A stretch of DNA of 64,000 nucleotides, taken from the NCBI GenBank assembly GCA_013289585.1, contig JABCZR010000021.1:44951-108950 (forward strand), given 5' to 3'. A model generated the notes under the pieces. It was not told where the DNA came from and made no database searches. It saw only the letters and a list, made by a program, of their open reading frames with translations. This stretch comes from Acidobacteriota bacterium (GTDB lineage Bacteria > Acidobacteriota > Terriglobia > Acidiferrales > UBA7541). A program made the position numbers and the translations under genes. This document shows, piece after piece, positions 8,559 to 16,609 of the stretch. How positions within the stretch are numbered: position 1 is the first letter of the stretch; each line of letters opens with the position of its first letter.

Positions 8559-9206
8559 ATGCGGCTAAACGCGGACTCTCGTCTTCTGAACCTGGCCGAA
8601 GTGATGGCCTTCTGCGCGCTGGTCGGTGCATTCATCTGGCAGCTTCAGTCGACGTACAAGCATTCCTGGCTCATTTTTCCTGCCTGGCTTATTGCCAGTT
8701 TTCTATTTCACAAAGACACGCCAAAAACCCTGGGCTGGCGCGCGGATAACTTTTGGAGCGCGACCAAACAATCGGCCGTTTTCTTCGTGCCATGCGTTCT
8801 GGCGCTTTGCATCATTGGAGTTTTCCTTGGCGGACTGAGCCGCCCGACCGAGCATCTCCTGATTCCCCAGCGTTTCTTCGGATACATGTCTTTCTGCCTG
8901 TTGCAACAGGTGGGCCTGAACTCCTACGCGACTAATCGCCTCCTCACCGCAACGGACAGCCCCATTCGCGCGTCGCTCATTTCTGGCGCCATCTTTGGAG
9001 CCTTGCATTGGCCCAATCCAGTGCTCATTCCGATCACCTGGTTTGGCGGGACGGTAATGTCGTGGCTTTTCGCGCGCGAGCGCAACATTCTTTCGCTCGC
9101 ATTCTTTCAGGGGCTTCTGGGCACGTTGATATGGTGGGCGTTTCCGGTCGCCTGGCACCATGGCATGCGGGTAGGACCCGGTTTCTATTCCTTCCATCAA
9201 CAGTAG
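8559..9206 (+). CDS. CPBP-like integral membrane protein, degenerate catalytic motif
   Basis: 215 residues with about six membrane helices. The segment FGALHWPNP (His150) matches motif 2 of CPBP/Abi intramembrane metalloproteases. Motif 1 of that family is EExxxR, but here the corresponding site reads LLQQVGLNSYATNRL with Gln116 and Gln117 in place of the two Glu residues. This suggests a non-proteolytic or altered member. Members process or bind membrane proteins, and some give bacteriocin immunity. The gene starts 4 bases after the previous stop. Family assignment is moderately secure and loss of activity is inference. Confidence 0.65.
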   Translation: MRLNADSRLLNLAEVMAFCALVGAFIWQLQSTYKHSWLIFPAWLIASFLFHKDTPKTLGWRADNFWSATKQSAVFFVPCVLALCIIGVFLGGLSRPTEHLLIPQRFFGYMSFCLLQQVGLNSYATNRLLTATDSPIRASLISGAIFGALHWPNPVLIPITWFGGTVMSWLFARERNILSLAFFQGLLGTLIWWAFPVAWHHGMRVGPGFYSFHQQ

Positions 9207-9216
9207 TAAGAGAGAC

Positions 9217-10332
9217 TCACAGATTCAAATGGCCGTAAGCCCGAGTCATTGCGGACAGGCCCCGCGGAGATCCACGTTTTTTGGTTTCATTTGCCCAGAC
9301 ACCGGCAATCTTCAATCCGCACTTCGGGCATGCGCCGGCCTTTAGATGGTTCTCGAGAACATCGTGCCAGGAGCGACGCACCAGTAATTCGCTGCACTGC
9401 GGACAATACGTGTTTGCACCATCGCTGTAGATATTTCCCTCATAGACATAGTGCAGGCCGGCATCCAATGCGATCTGTCTCGCCCGGTCGAGCGTCGCGG
9501 CCGGAGTCCGCGGCTTATCCTGCAGCTTGAAGTCCGGGTGAAACGCGGTGAAGTGCAGGGGCACGTCTGGGCCCAGGTGGGTAAGGATCCACTCTGAGAG
9601 CTTGCGAATCTCCACGGGGTCATCATTTAGAGTTGGGATCATCAGGTTTGTAATTTCGAACCAAACTTTAGTCTCGTTCTTCAGCCACTCGAGTGTGTCG
9701 AGAACCGGCTGAAGATGCGTCAGCGTGATTTTCCCGTAAAACTTCTCGGTGAACGCCTTCAGATCGACATTTGCCGAGTCCACGTGGTCATAAATATCGT
9801 GGAAAGCGTCGTAAGTGATGTAGCCGTTCGTGACCATAACCGTCTTGAGGCCATGCTTCTTCGCTGCCTTGCAGATGTCGATGACATATTCGCCCCAGAT
9901 GGTCGGCTCGTTGTATGTGAACGCAATGGATTCGCACCCATATTTCAGCGCCAGCAGCGGCACATCTTCCGGAGGAATGTGCCGCGAATGAACCTGATCG
10001 GAACGCGACTTCGAGATGTCCCAGTTCTGGCAGAAAAAGCAGCCCATGTTGCACCCAGCCGTGCCCATGCTGAAAACTCGTGTGCCAGGCAAGAAATGGC
10101 TCAGGGGTTTTTTCTCGATAGGGTCGATTTGCAAGGCTGCAGGCGCCCCGTATCCGAGGCTATAAAGTTTTCCGCCTTGATTGATTCGAATGAAGCAGAA
10201 GCCGGCCTGGCCAGGATGTATGTGGCAGTGGCGGGGGCAAAGGTAACAGTGCACTCGCCCAGCGGGCTCCGCTTCCCACCATCGGGCTTCGTACAATGCA
10301 TCTGTCTTCTGGAGGATCTTCAGCTCTTCCAT
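9217..10332 (-). CDS. amrS: AmmeMemoRadiSam system radical SAM enzyme
   Basis: 371 residues. The radical SAM cluster motif is CNMGCFFCQN (Cys94, Cys98, Cys101). The N-terminus has CYLCPRHC and the C-terminus a two-knuckle zinc ribbon (YCPQC and ACPKCG), the layout of the radical SAM partner of Memo and AMMECR1 proteins. The start is the ATG at 10332, because AGAGGAGG lies 5 bases upstream; the in-frame TTG at 10347 has no such signal. Neither Memo nor AMMECR1 genes are in this window. The reaction is not established for the family. It converges with the CPBP-like gene, 10 bases apart. Confidence 0.88.
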   Translation of the reverse strand: MEELKILQKTDALYEARWWEAEPAGRVHCYLCPRHCHIHPGQAGFCFIRINQGGKLYSLGYGAPAALQIDPIEKKPLSHFLPGTRVFSMGTAGCNMGCFFCQNWDISKSRSDQVHSRHIPPEDVPLLALKYGCESIAFTYNEPTIWGEYVIDICKAAKKHGLKTVMVTNGYITYDAFHDIYDHVDSANVDLKAFTEKFYGKITLTHLQPVLDTLEWLKNETKVWFEITNLMIPTLNDDPVEIRKLSEWILTHLGPDVPLHFTAFHPDFKLQDKPRTPAATLDRARQIALDAGLHYVYEGNIYSDGANTYCPQCSELLVRRSWHDVLENHLKAGACPKCGLKIAGVWANETKKRGSPRGLSAMTRAYGHLNL

Positions 10333-10415
10333 GGATCCTCCTCTCAAACATCATTATACGCCGCAAGGTGACGGCGTGAGTCAGTTGCTCTAAGGAATGC
10401 AATGCGAGAGGATTC

Positions 10416-10643
10416 TCAGGCGTGGCGCCGGCGTTGGAATCGGCGTCGCTCCGCGGCCCAGTCCACGAAGCGTTCCATATGATCGCGGTATTTCCACGCA
10501 AGATGAAAGAACTTGCTGGGAGTCAGATTGGCGCCCTCTTTGCCCAGGAAGGTTTCAAACCGCCAGCGCAGGTACGGGCTTTTCCATGGATTGAGGCGAT
10601 AGCCCCTGGCCGCATTCCAGTAATACTGAAGTGTCTTGAACAT
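10416..10643 (-). CDS. Small aromatic- and Arg-rich protein, unknown function
   Basis: I do not recognise a named family for this 75-residue protein. It contains many Trp, Tyr, Phe and Arg residues, with YYWNAARGYRLNPWKSPYL near the N-terminus and an Arg-rich end. It follows the SnoaL-like gene by 46 bases on the same strand and may be co-transcribed with it. The start ATG at 10643 has only a weak, close AAGAG. The protein has no signal peptide or membrane helix. Codon pattern and composition suggest a real gene. Confidence 0.55.
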   Translation of the reverse strand: MFKTLQYYWNAARGYRLNPWKSPYLRWRFETFLGKEGANLTPSKFFHLAWKYRDHMERFVDWAAERRRFQRRRHA

Positions 10644-10689
10644 CTCTTGCGCAATGGGCGAAATTCGCCCAGCCCTCGTCGTCAAGACT

Positions 10690-11214
10690 TTAGTTTCCCG
10701 CGAGCGGCACAGAAAGATGCTCATGAACGAGCACCCAGCTTGCGCCGCGCTTCTCCCAAATCCCCGTATATCGAAGATCCAGGTCCGTAGTCTTACCGTC
10801 TTTTGTCTTCTCCGTCAAATGCATTGGCACCGTCGTCCACGCGATCGTTCCGCGCCGCGTGACCTTTAGATCCTTACCGGCGGTCAAATTAACACTCTCA
10901 GCGCTCTCCAGAAACTCCTTTTGTACGCCCGCCTGATACTCTTTCCAACTGTGATAGGCAAAGGGAGCGACGTCGTAGAAAACCAGGCCGTTCTCCTTGG
11001 CGTAGAATTTTGCCGGCGCTTCCGCGTTACCCGCGCTCCACGCAGCACAATAGTTGTCAATGAGTTTGCGGAAGGTGGCTTCATCCGTAGCTTTTTGTTG
11101 TGCCCGCGCGCCCACGAAGGTAAGCAGAGCGCCCGCTAGCGCAAATGCCACATACAGAATCCAGCGCCAACGTTCCCCGCGAGAATGGGTGGCCTTCCCC
11201 AACGATGCAGTCAT
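10690..11214 (-). CDS. Exported SnoaL-like / DUF4440-type protein
   Basis: 174 residues. An Arg-rich N-terminus is followed by a hydrophobic helix (about 17-36) ending in VGARAQQ, which fits a signal peptide or anchor. The remainder resembles the NTF2-like fold of SnoaL/DUF4440 proteins: TFRKLIDNYCAAWSAGN, then FYAKENGLVFYDVAPF, and a closing strand WEKRGASWVLVHEHLS. Such domains bind small ligands or act as isomerases, so no specific activity can be given. The ATG at 11214 has GAGGAG 7 bases upstream. Confidence 0.75.
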   Translation of the reverse strand: MTASLGKATHSRGERWRWILYVAFALAGALLTFVGARAQQKATDEATFRKLIDNYCAAWSAGNAEAPAKFYAKENGLVFYDVAPFAYHSWKEYQAGVQKEFLESAESVNLTAGKDLKVTRRGTIAWTTVPMHLTEKTKDGKTTDLDLRYTGIWEKRGASWVLVHEHLSVPLAGN

Positions 11215-11353
11215 CCGCAAACTCCTCGTAACCTGATAGCGAACGTTTGGCAGGCTATTGCGACAACGCGTGTCGCATACCCTAATGCGATTTGACGGAT
11301 TTTGCAAGCAAACTTCAGGGCGCTCTTTGGAAACGACTATTCCCCCTGCCCCT

Positions 11354-11458
11354 TTTCCCCTGCCAGGGGCCGCCATTCGCCGGTAAATCCGGCGTTCCCG
11401 CCGATTTCCAGATGCGGCCCCCTGGCCCGGCCCCTATCCTCACCTAGGGGCGAGGAAA
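11354..11458 (+). promoter_or_regulatory. Palindrome-rich leader upstream of the LiaF/LytS operon
   Basis: The 264 bases between two divergent genes hold three C/G-rich inverted repeats: CCCCTGCCAGGGG (about 11356-11369), GCCGG-TAAAT-CCGGC (about 11379-11394), and CCCCTA...TAGGGG (about 11432-11451). These could be regulator sites or RNA hairpins in the leader of the downstream operon. No clear -35/-10 pair was found. Function is inference. Confidence 0.35.
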
Positions 11459-11478
11459 TCGCTCCACGGGAGGCCAAC

Positions 11479-11844
11479 ATGCCGGCAAAGCGCAGTTCTC
11501 CTTCAGGACTGAAGTCGATTACAGGTGCGACCCTCCTCGTTCTAGGATTCTTGATTCTTTTCGTAAATCTGGACGCGGTCACAGGGCAAATTACGAGTTC
11601 CGCAGGCACAGCGGGGGCCCAGACAACGGGAATGCTGCCAGCGCTGATTCTGGCAGCGATCCACGCTTTTCAGGCTTATGTGTTTGATCACTCTGGGTTT
11701 TTCTCGGGCCTGCTGCAATTGTTGGTATCATTCTGGCCGGTGATTCTCATCATCATAGGGGCAGTGTTGTTGCGGGATGCTTTCTGGGGGAAATTAGGTG
11801 CGTACCAGTGCGGCTCAGGCTCTCCGGCGATGGGAGACCAGTGA
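11479..11844 (+). CDS. Small membrane protein, first gene of the LiaF/LytS operon
   Basis: 121 residues with three hydrophobic stretches: GATLLVLGFLILFVNLDAV, then MLPALILAAIHAFQAYVF, and LLVSFWPVILIIIGAVLL. I do not recognise a named family. The last helix resembles the DUF5668-type helices in the next gene product. The start ATG follows GGGAGG by 7 bases. The stop overlaps the next start by one base, so the two are translationally coupled. The context suggests an envelope-sensing role. Confidence 0.7.
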   Translation: MPAKRSSPSGLKSITGATLLVLGFLILFVNLDAVTGQITSSAGTAGAQTTGMLPALILAAIHAFQAYVFDHSGFFSGLLQLLVSFWPVILIIIGAVLLRDAFWGKLGAYQCGSGSPAMGDQ

Positions 11845-12683
11845 TGAGTGACGAGAACAAATCCGACGCCCGCAAGTTTGCCGACGATCTCCGCGACCGG
11901 ATTCACCGCGACGCTACGGACAGCGCCAAGCCGGGCCCCGACGGCCGTTGGCCTCGGCGCGGCCCGATTGCGGTTGGCATACATCTCGGTCGTCGAGGCA
12001 CAAGCGGCATCTTCTGGGGTGCATTCCTGGTTCTCGCCGGAATCGCCCTCCTTCTTGACCACATGGGAATTATCTCGGTTGACCGTCTGTGGAGATTCTG
12101 GCCGCTGCTTCTTGTTTGCGCTGGCATCCCAAGTCTCATGAGGCGGGAGCACCGGCTCTGGGGCATAGTGCTGATCACCGTAGGGGTTTTCCTTCAGCTC
12201 AATCAGCTGGGAATCGGGCACTTTGGCTGGAACGATATCTGGCCGGTTTTACTCATCGCCGCAGGCCTGATGTTGATGTGGGGCGCGATTGAAGCGCGAA
12301 GGAATCCCTCCGCCCCACCGATTGGAGGGGACCCGCGCACAACTTTGGAAGATTCCGCCATTTTTGGCGGTGTCGAGCGCAGGGTAACCAGCCAGGATTT
12401 TCAAGGGGGGCACATCAACGCGATTTTTGGCGGCGTCGAAATCGATTTAACTGAGGCCAACATGCAGGCTGAGGAAGCTACGTTGGATATTAATGCCATC
12501 TTCGGCGGAATCGAAATTCGCGTGCCCGACAGTTGGCAAGTGGCGTTTCGCGGAACTCCTATTTTCGGCGGCATAGCAGACAAGACTCGCGTTGGACGAA
12601 CCGTGGACCTTAGCGATCCCCGCCGCAAGGTTTTGATTCTCACAGGCGCGGTAATCTTCGGGGGCGTCGAAATCAAAAACTGA
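11844..12683 (+). CDS. LiaF-like membrane protein with toastrack C-terminal domain
   Basis: 279 residues. An N-terminal hydrophilic stretch is followed by four short helices (about 50-150; for example SGIFWGAFLVLAGIALLL and IWPVLLIAAGLMLMWGAI), as in DUF5668 proteins. The C-terminal part carries four copies of an IFGG(V/I) strand, the pattern of the LiaF/DUF2154 toastrack domain. LiaF-type proteins restrain a cell-envelope stress kinase in Firmicutes. Here the neighbour is a LytS-type kinase 9 bases downstream, so a comparable sensing role is likely but unproven. The start was chosen by the one-base overlap and the upstream GGGAGA. Confidence 0.85.
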   Translation: MSDENKSDARKFADDLRDRIHRDATDSAKPGPDGRWPRRGPIAVGIHLGRRGTSGIFWGAFLVLAGIALLLDHMGIISVDRLWRFWPLLLVCAGIPSLMRREHRLWGIVLITVGVFLQLNQLGIGHFGWNDIWPVLLIAAGLMLMWGAIEARRNPSAPPIGGDPRTTLEDSAIFGGVERRVTSQDFQGGHINAIFGGVEIDLTEANMQAEEATLDINAIFGGIEIRVPDSWQVAFRGTPIFGGIADKTRVGRTVDLSDPRRKVLILTGAVIFGGVEIKN

Positions 12684-12692
12684 GACGCCTCC

Positions 12693-13760
12693 ATGAATCT
12701 CAATACCGCACTGAAGAACCAGCACCGAATTTACAAAGTTGCCGCGCTACCTATTGCCGCAGTCCTGGCATTCGTTCTGCAGACACCGGGAGGTCTAACC
12801 TGGCTGGAGGCAGGCCTCATCGGGTTCGGGCTCGCCTCGGTGGGGGAGGTGATTTCCCTGCCGGCGTGGTATTCGTGTCGAATCGCCCCCATTGAACGCA
12901 CGCCCCTGTGGCGGCTTCTGGCAACCCACGTGGTGGCCGCGCAGATCCTCAGCCTGTTGTGGCTGGGCCTGGGAAAACTTCTTGCACGTGCACTGTCTTT
13001 CTTCCCCTCATTGCAAGGTATTGAAGGTCGTTTTGCAGAGAGAGCTGCAATCGTTTATGGCGCGGGATGCGTGTTCTATCTCCTGGCGGTATCGTTTCAT
13101 TACGTCGCTCTCGCGCAGGAGGCCACCCACGAGCACGAGGCGCGCGCCATGCAGACCAGCATCCAGGCGCGCGATGCAGAACTAAAAGCCTTGAAAGCCC
13201 AGATCAATCCGCATTTCCTCTTCAATAGCCTCAATTCCATCAGTGCTTTAACCAGCGTCGATCCGGTCCGCGCGAGAGACATGTGTGTCCTGCTTGGCGA
13301 TTTCTTGCGCTTGACTCTCGGATTGGGCGAGAAAGCGGTCGTCCACTTTTCAGAAGAGCTCGAACTGCTTCAAAAATATCTGGCGATCGAGAAAATCCGC
13401 TTCGGCGACCGACTAAACATGCAGGAAAACATCCAGGAAGAATCCAGGTCCTGCATGCTTCCACCCCTGTTGCTCCAGCCTCTTGTCGAAAATGCCGTGA
13501 AACATGGGATCGCGAGCCTCCCGGAAGGCGGCAACGTCCGGCTTAGCGCGGAGCGGCAAAACGGCCGACTGGCGATTGTCGTCGAGAATTCCTGGGATCC
13601 CGATGCGCCCCCTCGCCGTTCGGGCGGCTTGGGATTGAAAAATGTCCAGCAGCGCCTCGAAGCGCGTTACGGAAAAGAAGCCAGCCTTCGCGTGAACACC
13701 GAAGGTGAACTGTTTCAGGTCAGCCTGTCCCTTCCCGTGGAGAGCGAGGAAAAAGCATGA
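12693..13760 (+). CDS. LytS-type sensor histidine kinase
   Basis: 355 residues. The first 150 or so hold about four membrane helices. The kinase core is of the His_kinase (PF06580) type: QINPHFLFNSLNSI with His174 as the expected phospho-acceptor, an N box PLVENAVKHGI near residue 264, and a G box GGLGLKNVQQRL near 311. It should phosphorylate the LytTR regulator encoded next, with a 4-base overlap (ATGA). No extracellular sensor domain is visible, so the signal probably comes through the membrane or the LiaF-like partner. Confidence 0.92.
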   Translation: MNLNTALKNQHRIYKVAALPIAAVLAFVLQTPGGLTWLEAGLIGFGLASVGEVISLPAWYSCRIAPIERTPLWRLLATHVVAAQILSLLWLGLGKLLARALSFFPSLQGIEGRFAERAAIVYGAGCVFYLLAVSFHYVALAQEATHEHEARAMQTSIQARDAELKALKAQINPHFLFNSLNSISALTSVDPVRARDMCVLLGDFLRLTLGLGEKAVVHFSEELELLQKYLAIEKIRFGDRLNMQENIQEESRSCMLPPLLLQPLVENAVKHGIASLPEGGNVRLSAERQNGRLAIVVENSWDPDAPPRRSGGLGLKNVQQRLEARYGKEASLRVNTEGELFQVSLSLPVESEEKA

Positions 13761-14521
13761 GTGCCTCACCAGTCAAGTCATGGAAGGCGCTGATCGTTGA
13801 TGATGAAGAGCTCGCGCGCCACGTCATTCGTGAGTTTCTGCAATCCCATGCGGAGATTGAAATTGCCGCTGAGTGCGCGAATGGCATGGAAGCGGTGAAA
13901 GCTGTGGCGGAACACAAACCAAACTTGATCTTTCTCGATGTCCAGATGCCCAAGCTGACAGGATTTGATGTGCTGGAACTGATTGGCACCGACGTACCGG
14001 TTATTTTTGTCACCGCGTACGACCAATACGCCATGCGCGCTTTTGATGTCCACGCGGTAGACTATTTATTGAAACCCATCGGGCGTGACCGCTTCGACGC
14101 CGCGGTCAAACGCGCGAAAACCCGGCTCGGCGAAAAAATGCCCGCGGCAGCGGAACTTTCTGCCGCCGCGCGTCCGCCCCAGCAATTTCTCGAGCGCCTC
14201 GTTGTCAAAGACGGCACAAAGGTCACGCTAATTCCAGTTGGGAAGCTCGATTATGCGGAAGCGCAAGATGATTACGTGGCTTTGGCCGCTCAAGGGAAAA
14301 AACATCTCAAACAGCAGACGATTGCCGGCCTCGAAGCCTGCCTCAACCCGGCGAACTTTGTTCGAATTCATCGCTCTTATATCGTGAATCTGGAACGTGT
14401 TGTGCGCATCGAGCCTTACGCCAAAGAGAGTAGGATTGCCATCCTGACGGATGGCGTACGACTACCCGTTAGTCGTGCGGGTTATGCGCGTCTGAAAGCA
14501 TTACTCGACGAACGGCAATAG
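13757..14521 (+). CDS. LytTR-family response regulator
   Basis: 254 residues. The receiver domain (about 8-125) has the acidic pair DDEE, the phosphorylation site Asp61 in LIFLDVQMP, and the conserved Lys in YLLKPIGRDRF. The C-terminal LytTR DNA-binding domain (about 150-252) includes the typical FVRIHRSYIVNLERV. It should bind promoter repeats after phosphorylation by the kinase encoded just upstream. The operon ends here and faces the DtxR-type gene. Confidence 0.93.
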   Translation: MSASPVKSWKALIVDDEELARHVIREFLQSHAEIEIAAECANGMEAVKAVAEHKPNLIFLDVQMPKLTGFDVLELIGTDVPVIFVTAYDQYAMRAFDVHAVDYLLKPIGRDRFDAAVKRAKTRLGEKMPAAAELSAAARPPQQFLERLVVKDGTKVTLIPVGKLDYAEAQDDYVALAAQGKKHLKQQTIAGLEACLNPANFVRIHRSYIVNLERVVRIEPYAKESRIAILTDGVRLPVSRAGYARLKALLDERQ

Positions 14522-14569
14522 GAATTGCAAATGTCGAACTGTTTAGCTTAGATGACTAAAAGGATCAGC

Positions 14570-15238
14570 TCAACCGTTGAGTCTTTGAACCCAGATGCGG
14601 CTTGTGGCCGGTTTCCCCAGATGCACGGTTTTCCCACCCGTGCGCAGCGTCATTGTTTCGTCGTATTCGCGTTTCAAGACTTCCACGGTAGTTGATGGCC
14701 GCAGGCGAAGGTGCTCCAGGAATTCAAGGAACTGCGCGTCTTTTTCGTAAACGCAAAGTATTTCAGCGGCTTCCTTGGCGCGCAAGTCCGCGAGCAGCAC
14801 CGCCCCTTGCTTCCGCAACTTCGCTACTCCCCCACGCATGGGAACGCCGTGTGGGCAGCTTTTCTTGTTTCCGAAACGCTTCAGCAGAAGAGCCTCCACT
14901 TCTGGCGAGATGCCATGCTCGAGGCGCTCCGCTTCATCATGAGCTTTCGACCATGAGAGTCCGATCACTTCGGTCAGAAGCATTTCCGCAAGCTGGTGCC
15001 GCAGCGCCAGTCGTTCCGCGATTTTCCGGCCTTTTTGCGTAAGATCGATCCGTCCGCTGCGCTCGACGCGGACATGGCCGTCGCGCGTCATGCGTTTCAA
15101 CGCCGCGGTCACCGCGGGCGGAGTGACGCGCAGCTCCTCGGCAAGCCGCGCGCTAATCGGCGTCTGGTCTTCTTCGAGCATTTCCCAGATAGCCTTCAGA
15201 TAGTCTTCTTGCGATACGCTCGTCTTTTCCCGCCGCAA
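14570..15238 (-). CDS. DtxR/MntR-family metal-dependent regulator
   Basis: 222 residues. An N-terminal winged helix (about 8-70) with SARLAEELRVTPPAVTAAL is followed by the metal-binding dimerisation domain containing KAHDEAERLEHGISPEVE, where the His and Glu residues fit the metal sites. The C-terminal part (about 150-220) fits an FeoA/SH3-like domain. Such proteins repress or activate iron or manganese genes. The start is TTG, with AGGAG 6 bases upstream. It lies 8 bases after the tyrosine phosphatase gene on the same strand, so it is probably co-transcribed with pdxT. Confidence 0.88.
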   Translation of the reverse strand: MRREKTSVSQEDYLKAIWEMLEEDQTPISARLAEELRVTPPAVTAALKRMTRDGHVRVERSGRIDLTQKGRKIAERLALRHQLAEMLLTEVIGLSWSKAHDEAERLEHGISPEVEALLLKRFGNKKSCPHGVPMRGGVAKLRKQGAVLLADLRAKEAAEILCVYEKDAQFLEFLEHLRLRPSTTVEVLKREYDETMTLRTGGKTVHLGKPATSRIWVQRLNG

Positions 15239-15246
15239 TGGAACTC

Positions 15247-15729
15247 CTAGACCGCTTCTCCCCGATGCTCTCTCTTATCTCTCAGACCTTTGGCAAGCTG
15301 GCCCACACGCCTTTGGATGCCTTCGAAGACTCTCTGGTATGTATCCGAATCCGCGCCAAACGGATCTCGCACGATCCAATCCTCGATTTTGTCATGAGGC
15401 GAGAAAGCATGTTCAGGAAATGCTTCTTCCCTTTGCTTGCCCGTCATGTTGACGATGATATCCGCGGCCTCGAAGGCTTCCAATGTAATTCTGTTCGATG
15501 TCAAACCATCCGCCGTATAGCCATTGTTCTTCAGGGTTTGTCTGGTCAGTTCCGGTATGGCGCCCATGGGGCTCAAGCCCGCGCTTGAAGCGTCCATGAC
15601 ATCCGCGGCGTCATACCGCGCGATGGCCTCGGCCATCGGACTCCGGCAGGCATTCCCCACACAAACGAACAGCACCTTCGTGCGGCTGAACGTTCGAGCA
15701 GCAAGCTTCGCCTTCTCGGCCGGATTCAC
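15247..15729 (-). CDS. Low-molecular-weight protein tyrosine phosphatase / arsenate reductase-like
   Basis: 160 residues. The P-loop CVGNACRS matches CX5R(S/T), with Cys23 as nucleophile and Arg29. Asp in VRDPFGAD is the likely general acid. Such enzymes dephosphorylate phosphotyrosine or, in the ArsC branch, reduce arsenate; the residues near the loop do not settle which. The gene starts 3 bases after the pdxT stop and is followed by the DtxR-type gene. No ars transport gene is nearby. Confidence 0.88.
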   Translation of the reverse strand: MNPAEKAKLAARTFSRTKVLFVCVGNACRSPMAEAIARYDAADVMDASSAGLSPMGAIPELTRQTLKNNGYTADGLTSNRITLEAFEAADIIVNMTGKQREEAFPEHAFSPHDKIEDWIVRDPFGADSDTYQRVFEGIQRRVGQLAKGLRDKREHRGEAV

Positions 15730-15731
15730 GG

Positions 15732-16331
15732 TCAGGCCTTCAGGCTGCCCAACAATTGGTTGCTCCCCGGTGCTGCAAGCTGGAGAAAATGTTCATGCAC
15801 GGTTGTGTCGTCGGTCAGTTCCGGATGGAAAGTGGCGGCCAGGAGTTGGCCGCATTGCACAAGAGCGGGCTTCCCTGCGAATTCCGCGAGAACTTCGACG
15901 CCCGGACCGGTCCGCTGAATGATCGGCCCGCGAATGAAAACCATTTCGAGAGGTTCACGCTTGAGATTCGAATGGCCGCGGACCACATCACTCGCGACTT
16001 GCCGGCCATATCCATTTCTTAGAACGGTCATGTCCACGAGCTTCAGCGAATCCTGCTGAGGATTCTGGACTTCCGTGGCGAGCAAAATCGCACCGGCACA
16101 TGTTCCAAAGATCGCCCCGCCGCGCGCCGCAAATTTCTGAATGGCCTCGCTAAGGCCCTCTTCCTGGAGAAACTGAAGTTGAGTGGTGCTCTCTCCGCCC
16201 GGAAGGATCAGTCCCTCACAGCCATCAAGTTGCGCGGGCGTGCGGATTTCCGTTGTTTCCACGCCGAGCCTCTCCAGCATCGCGGCGTGAGCCTCGAAGT
16301 CTCCTTGTACCGCCAGAATTCCAATCTTCAC
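15732..16331 (-). CDS. pdxT: Pyridoxal 5'-phosphate synthase glutaminase subunit PdxT
   Basis: 199 residues. The class I glutaminase motifs are present: LPGGESTT, the nucleophile Cys78 in FGTCAGAI, and the His/Glu pair in ATFHPELTDD. PdxT releases ammonia from glutamine and passes it to PdxS for de novo vitamin B6 synthesis. The start is GTG at 16331, because GGGGAG lies about 8 bases upstream and homologues begin with this KIGILAVQGDF segment; an in-frame start at 16385 would add 18 unlikely residues. A small membrane-protein gene separates it from pdxS. Confidence 0.95.
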   Translation of the reverse strand: MKIGILAVQGDFEAHAAMLERLGVETTEIRTPAQLDGCEGLILPGGESTTQLQFLQEEGLSEAIQKFAARGGAIFGTCAGAILLATEVQNPQQDSLKLVDMTVLRNGYGRQVASDVVRGHSNLKREPLEMVFIRGPIIQRTGPGVEVLAEFAGKPALVQCGQLLAATFHPELTDDTTVHEHFLQLAAPGSNQLLGSLKA

Positions 16332-16381
16332 TTTACTGGCTCCCCTATCGACTTTTAGAATCACGCGTGTCTTCAACAAAT

Positions 16382-16606
16382 TCAATTCGCGCTTGTTTTA
16401 TCGGAGACTAAGAAATGCTCTATGGCGGCGCCGGCAAGCACACCCACTAGCGTCGCGGGCACTACCATTACTAGTACGGCGAACCATCCGAACATTGGTA
16501 TGCCAACGCACTCCAGGCACACCATAGGGATGCCCCATTCAATCGTCCCACGCGTAAAACGCTGACCAAATATCTGTTTCCTGTCGCGTCGAACGCTCAA
16601 TTTCAT
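16382..16606 (-). CDS. Small membrane protein between pdxS and pdxT
   Basis: 74 residues. An Arg/Lys-rich N-terminus is followed by a hydrophobic segment (about 35-65) centred on MFGWFAVLVMVVPATLVGVLAGAA. I do not recognise a family. The gene starts 3 bases after the pdxS stop and ends 50 bases before the pdxT start, so it sits inside the pdx operon. The Shine-Dalgarno sequence is weak. A role in vitamin B6 metabolism is not implied beyond location. Confidence 0.55.
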   Translation of the reverse strand: MKLSVRRDRKQIFGQRFTRGTIEWGIPMVCLECVGIPMFGWFAVLVMVVPATLVGVLAGAAIEHFLVSDKTSAN

Positions 16607-16609
16607 TCT

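Noticed and set aside
14572..14590. CTCAACCGTTGAG palindrome at the end of the DtxR-type gene
   Set aside because: It lies within the coding end and is too short to call a terminator.
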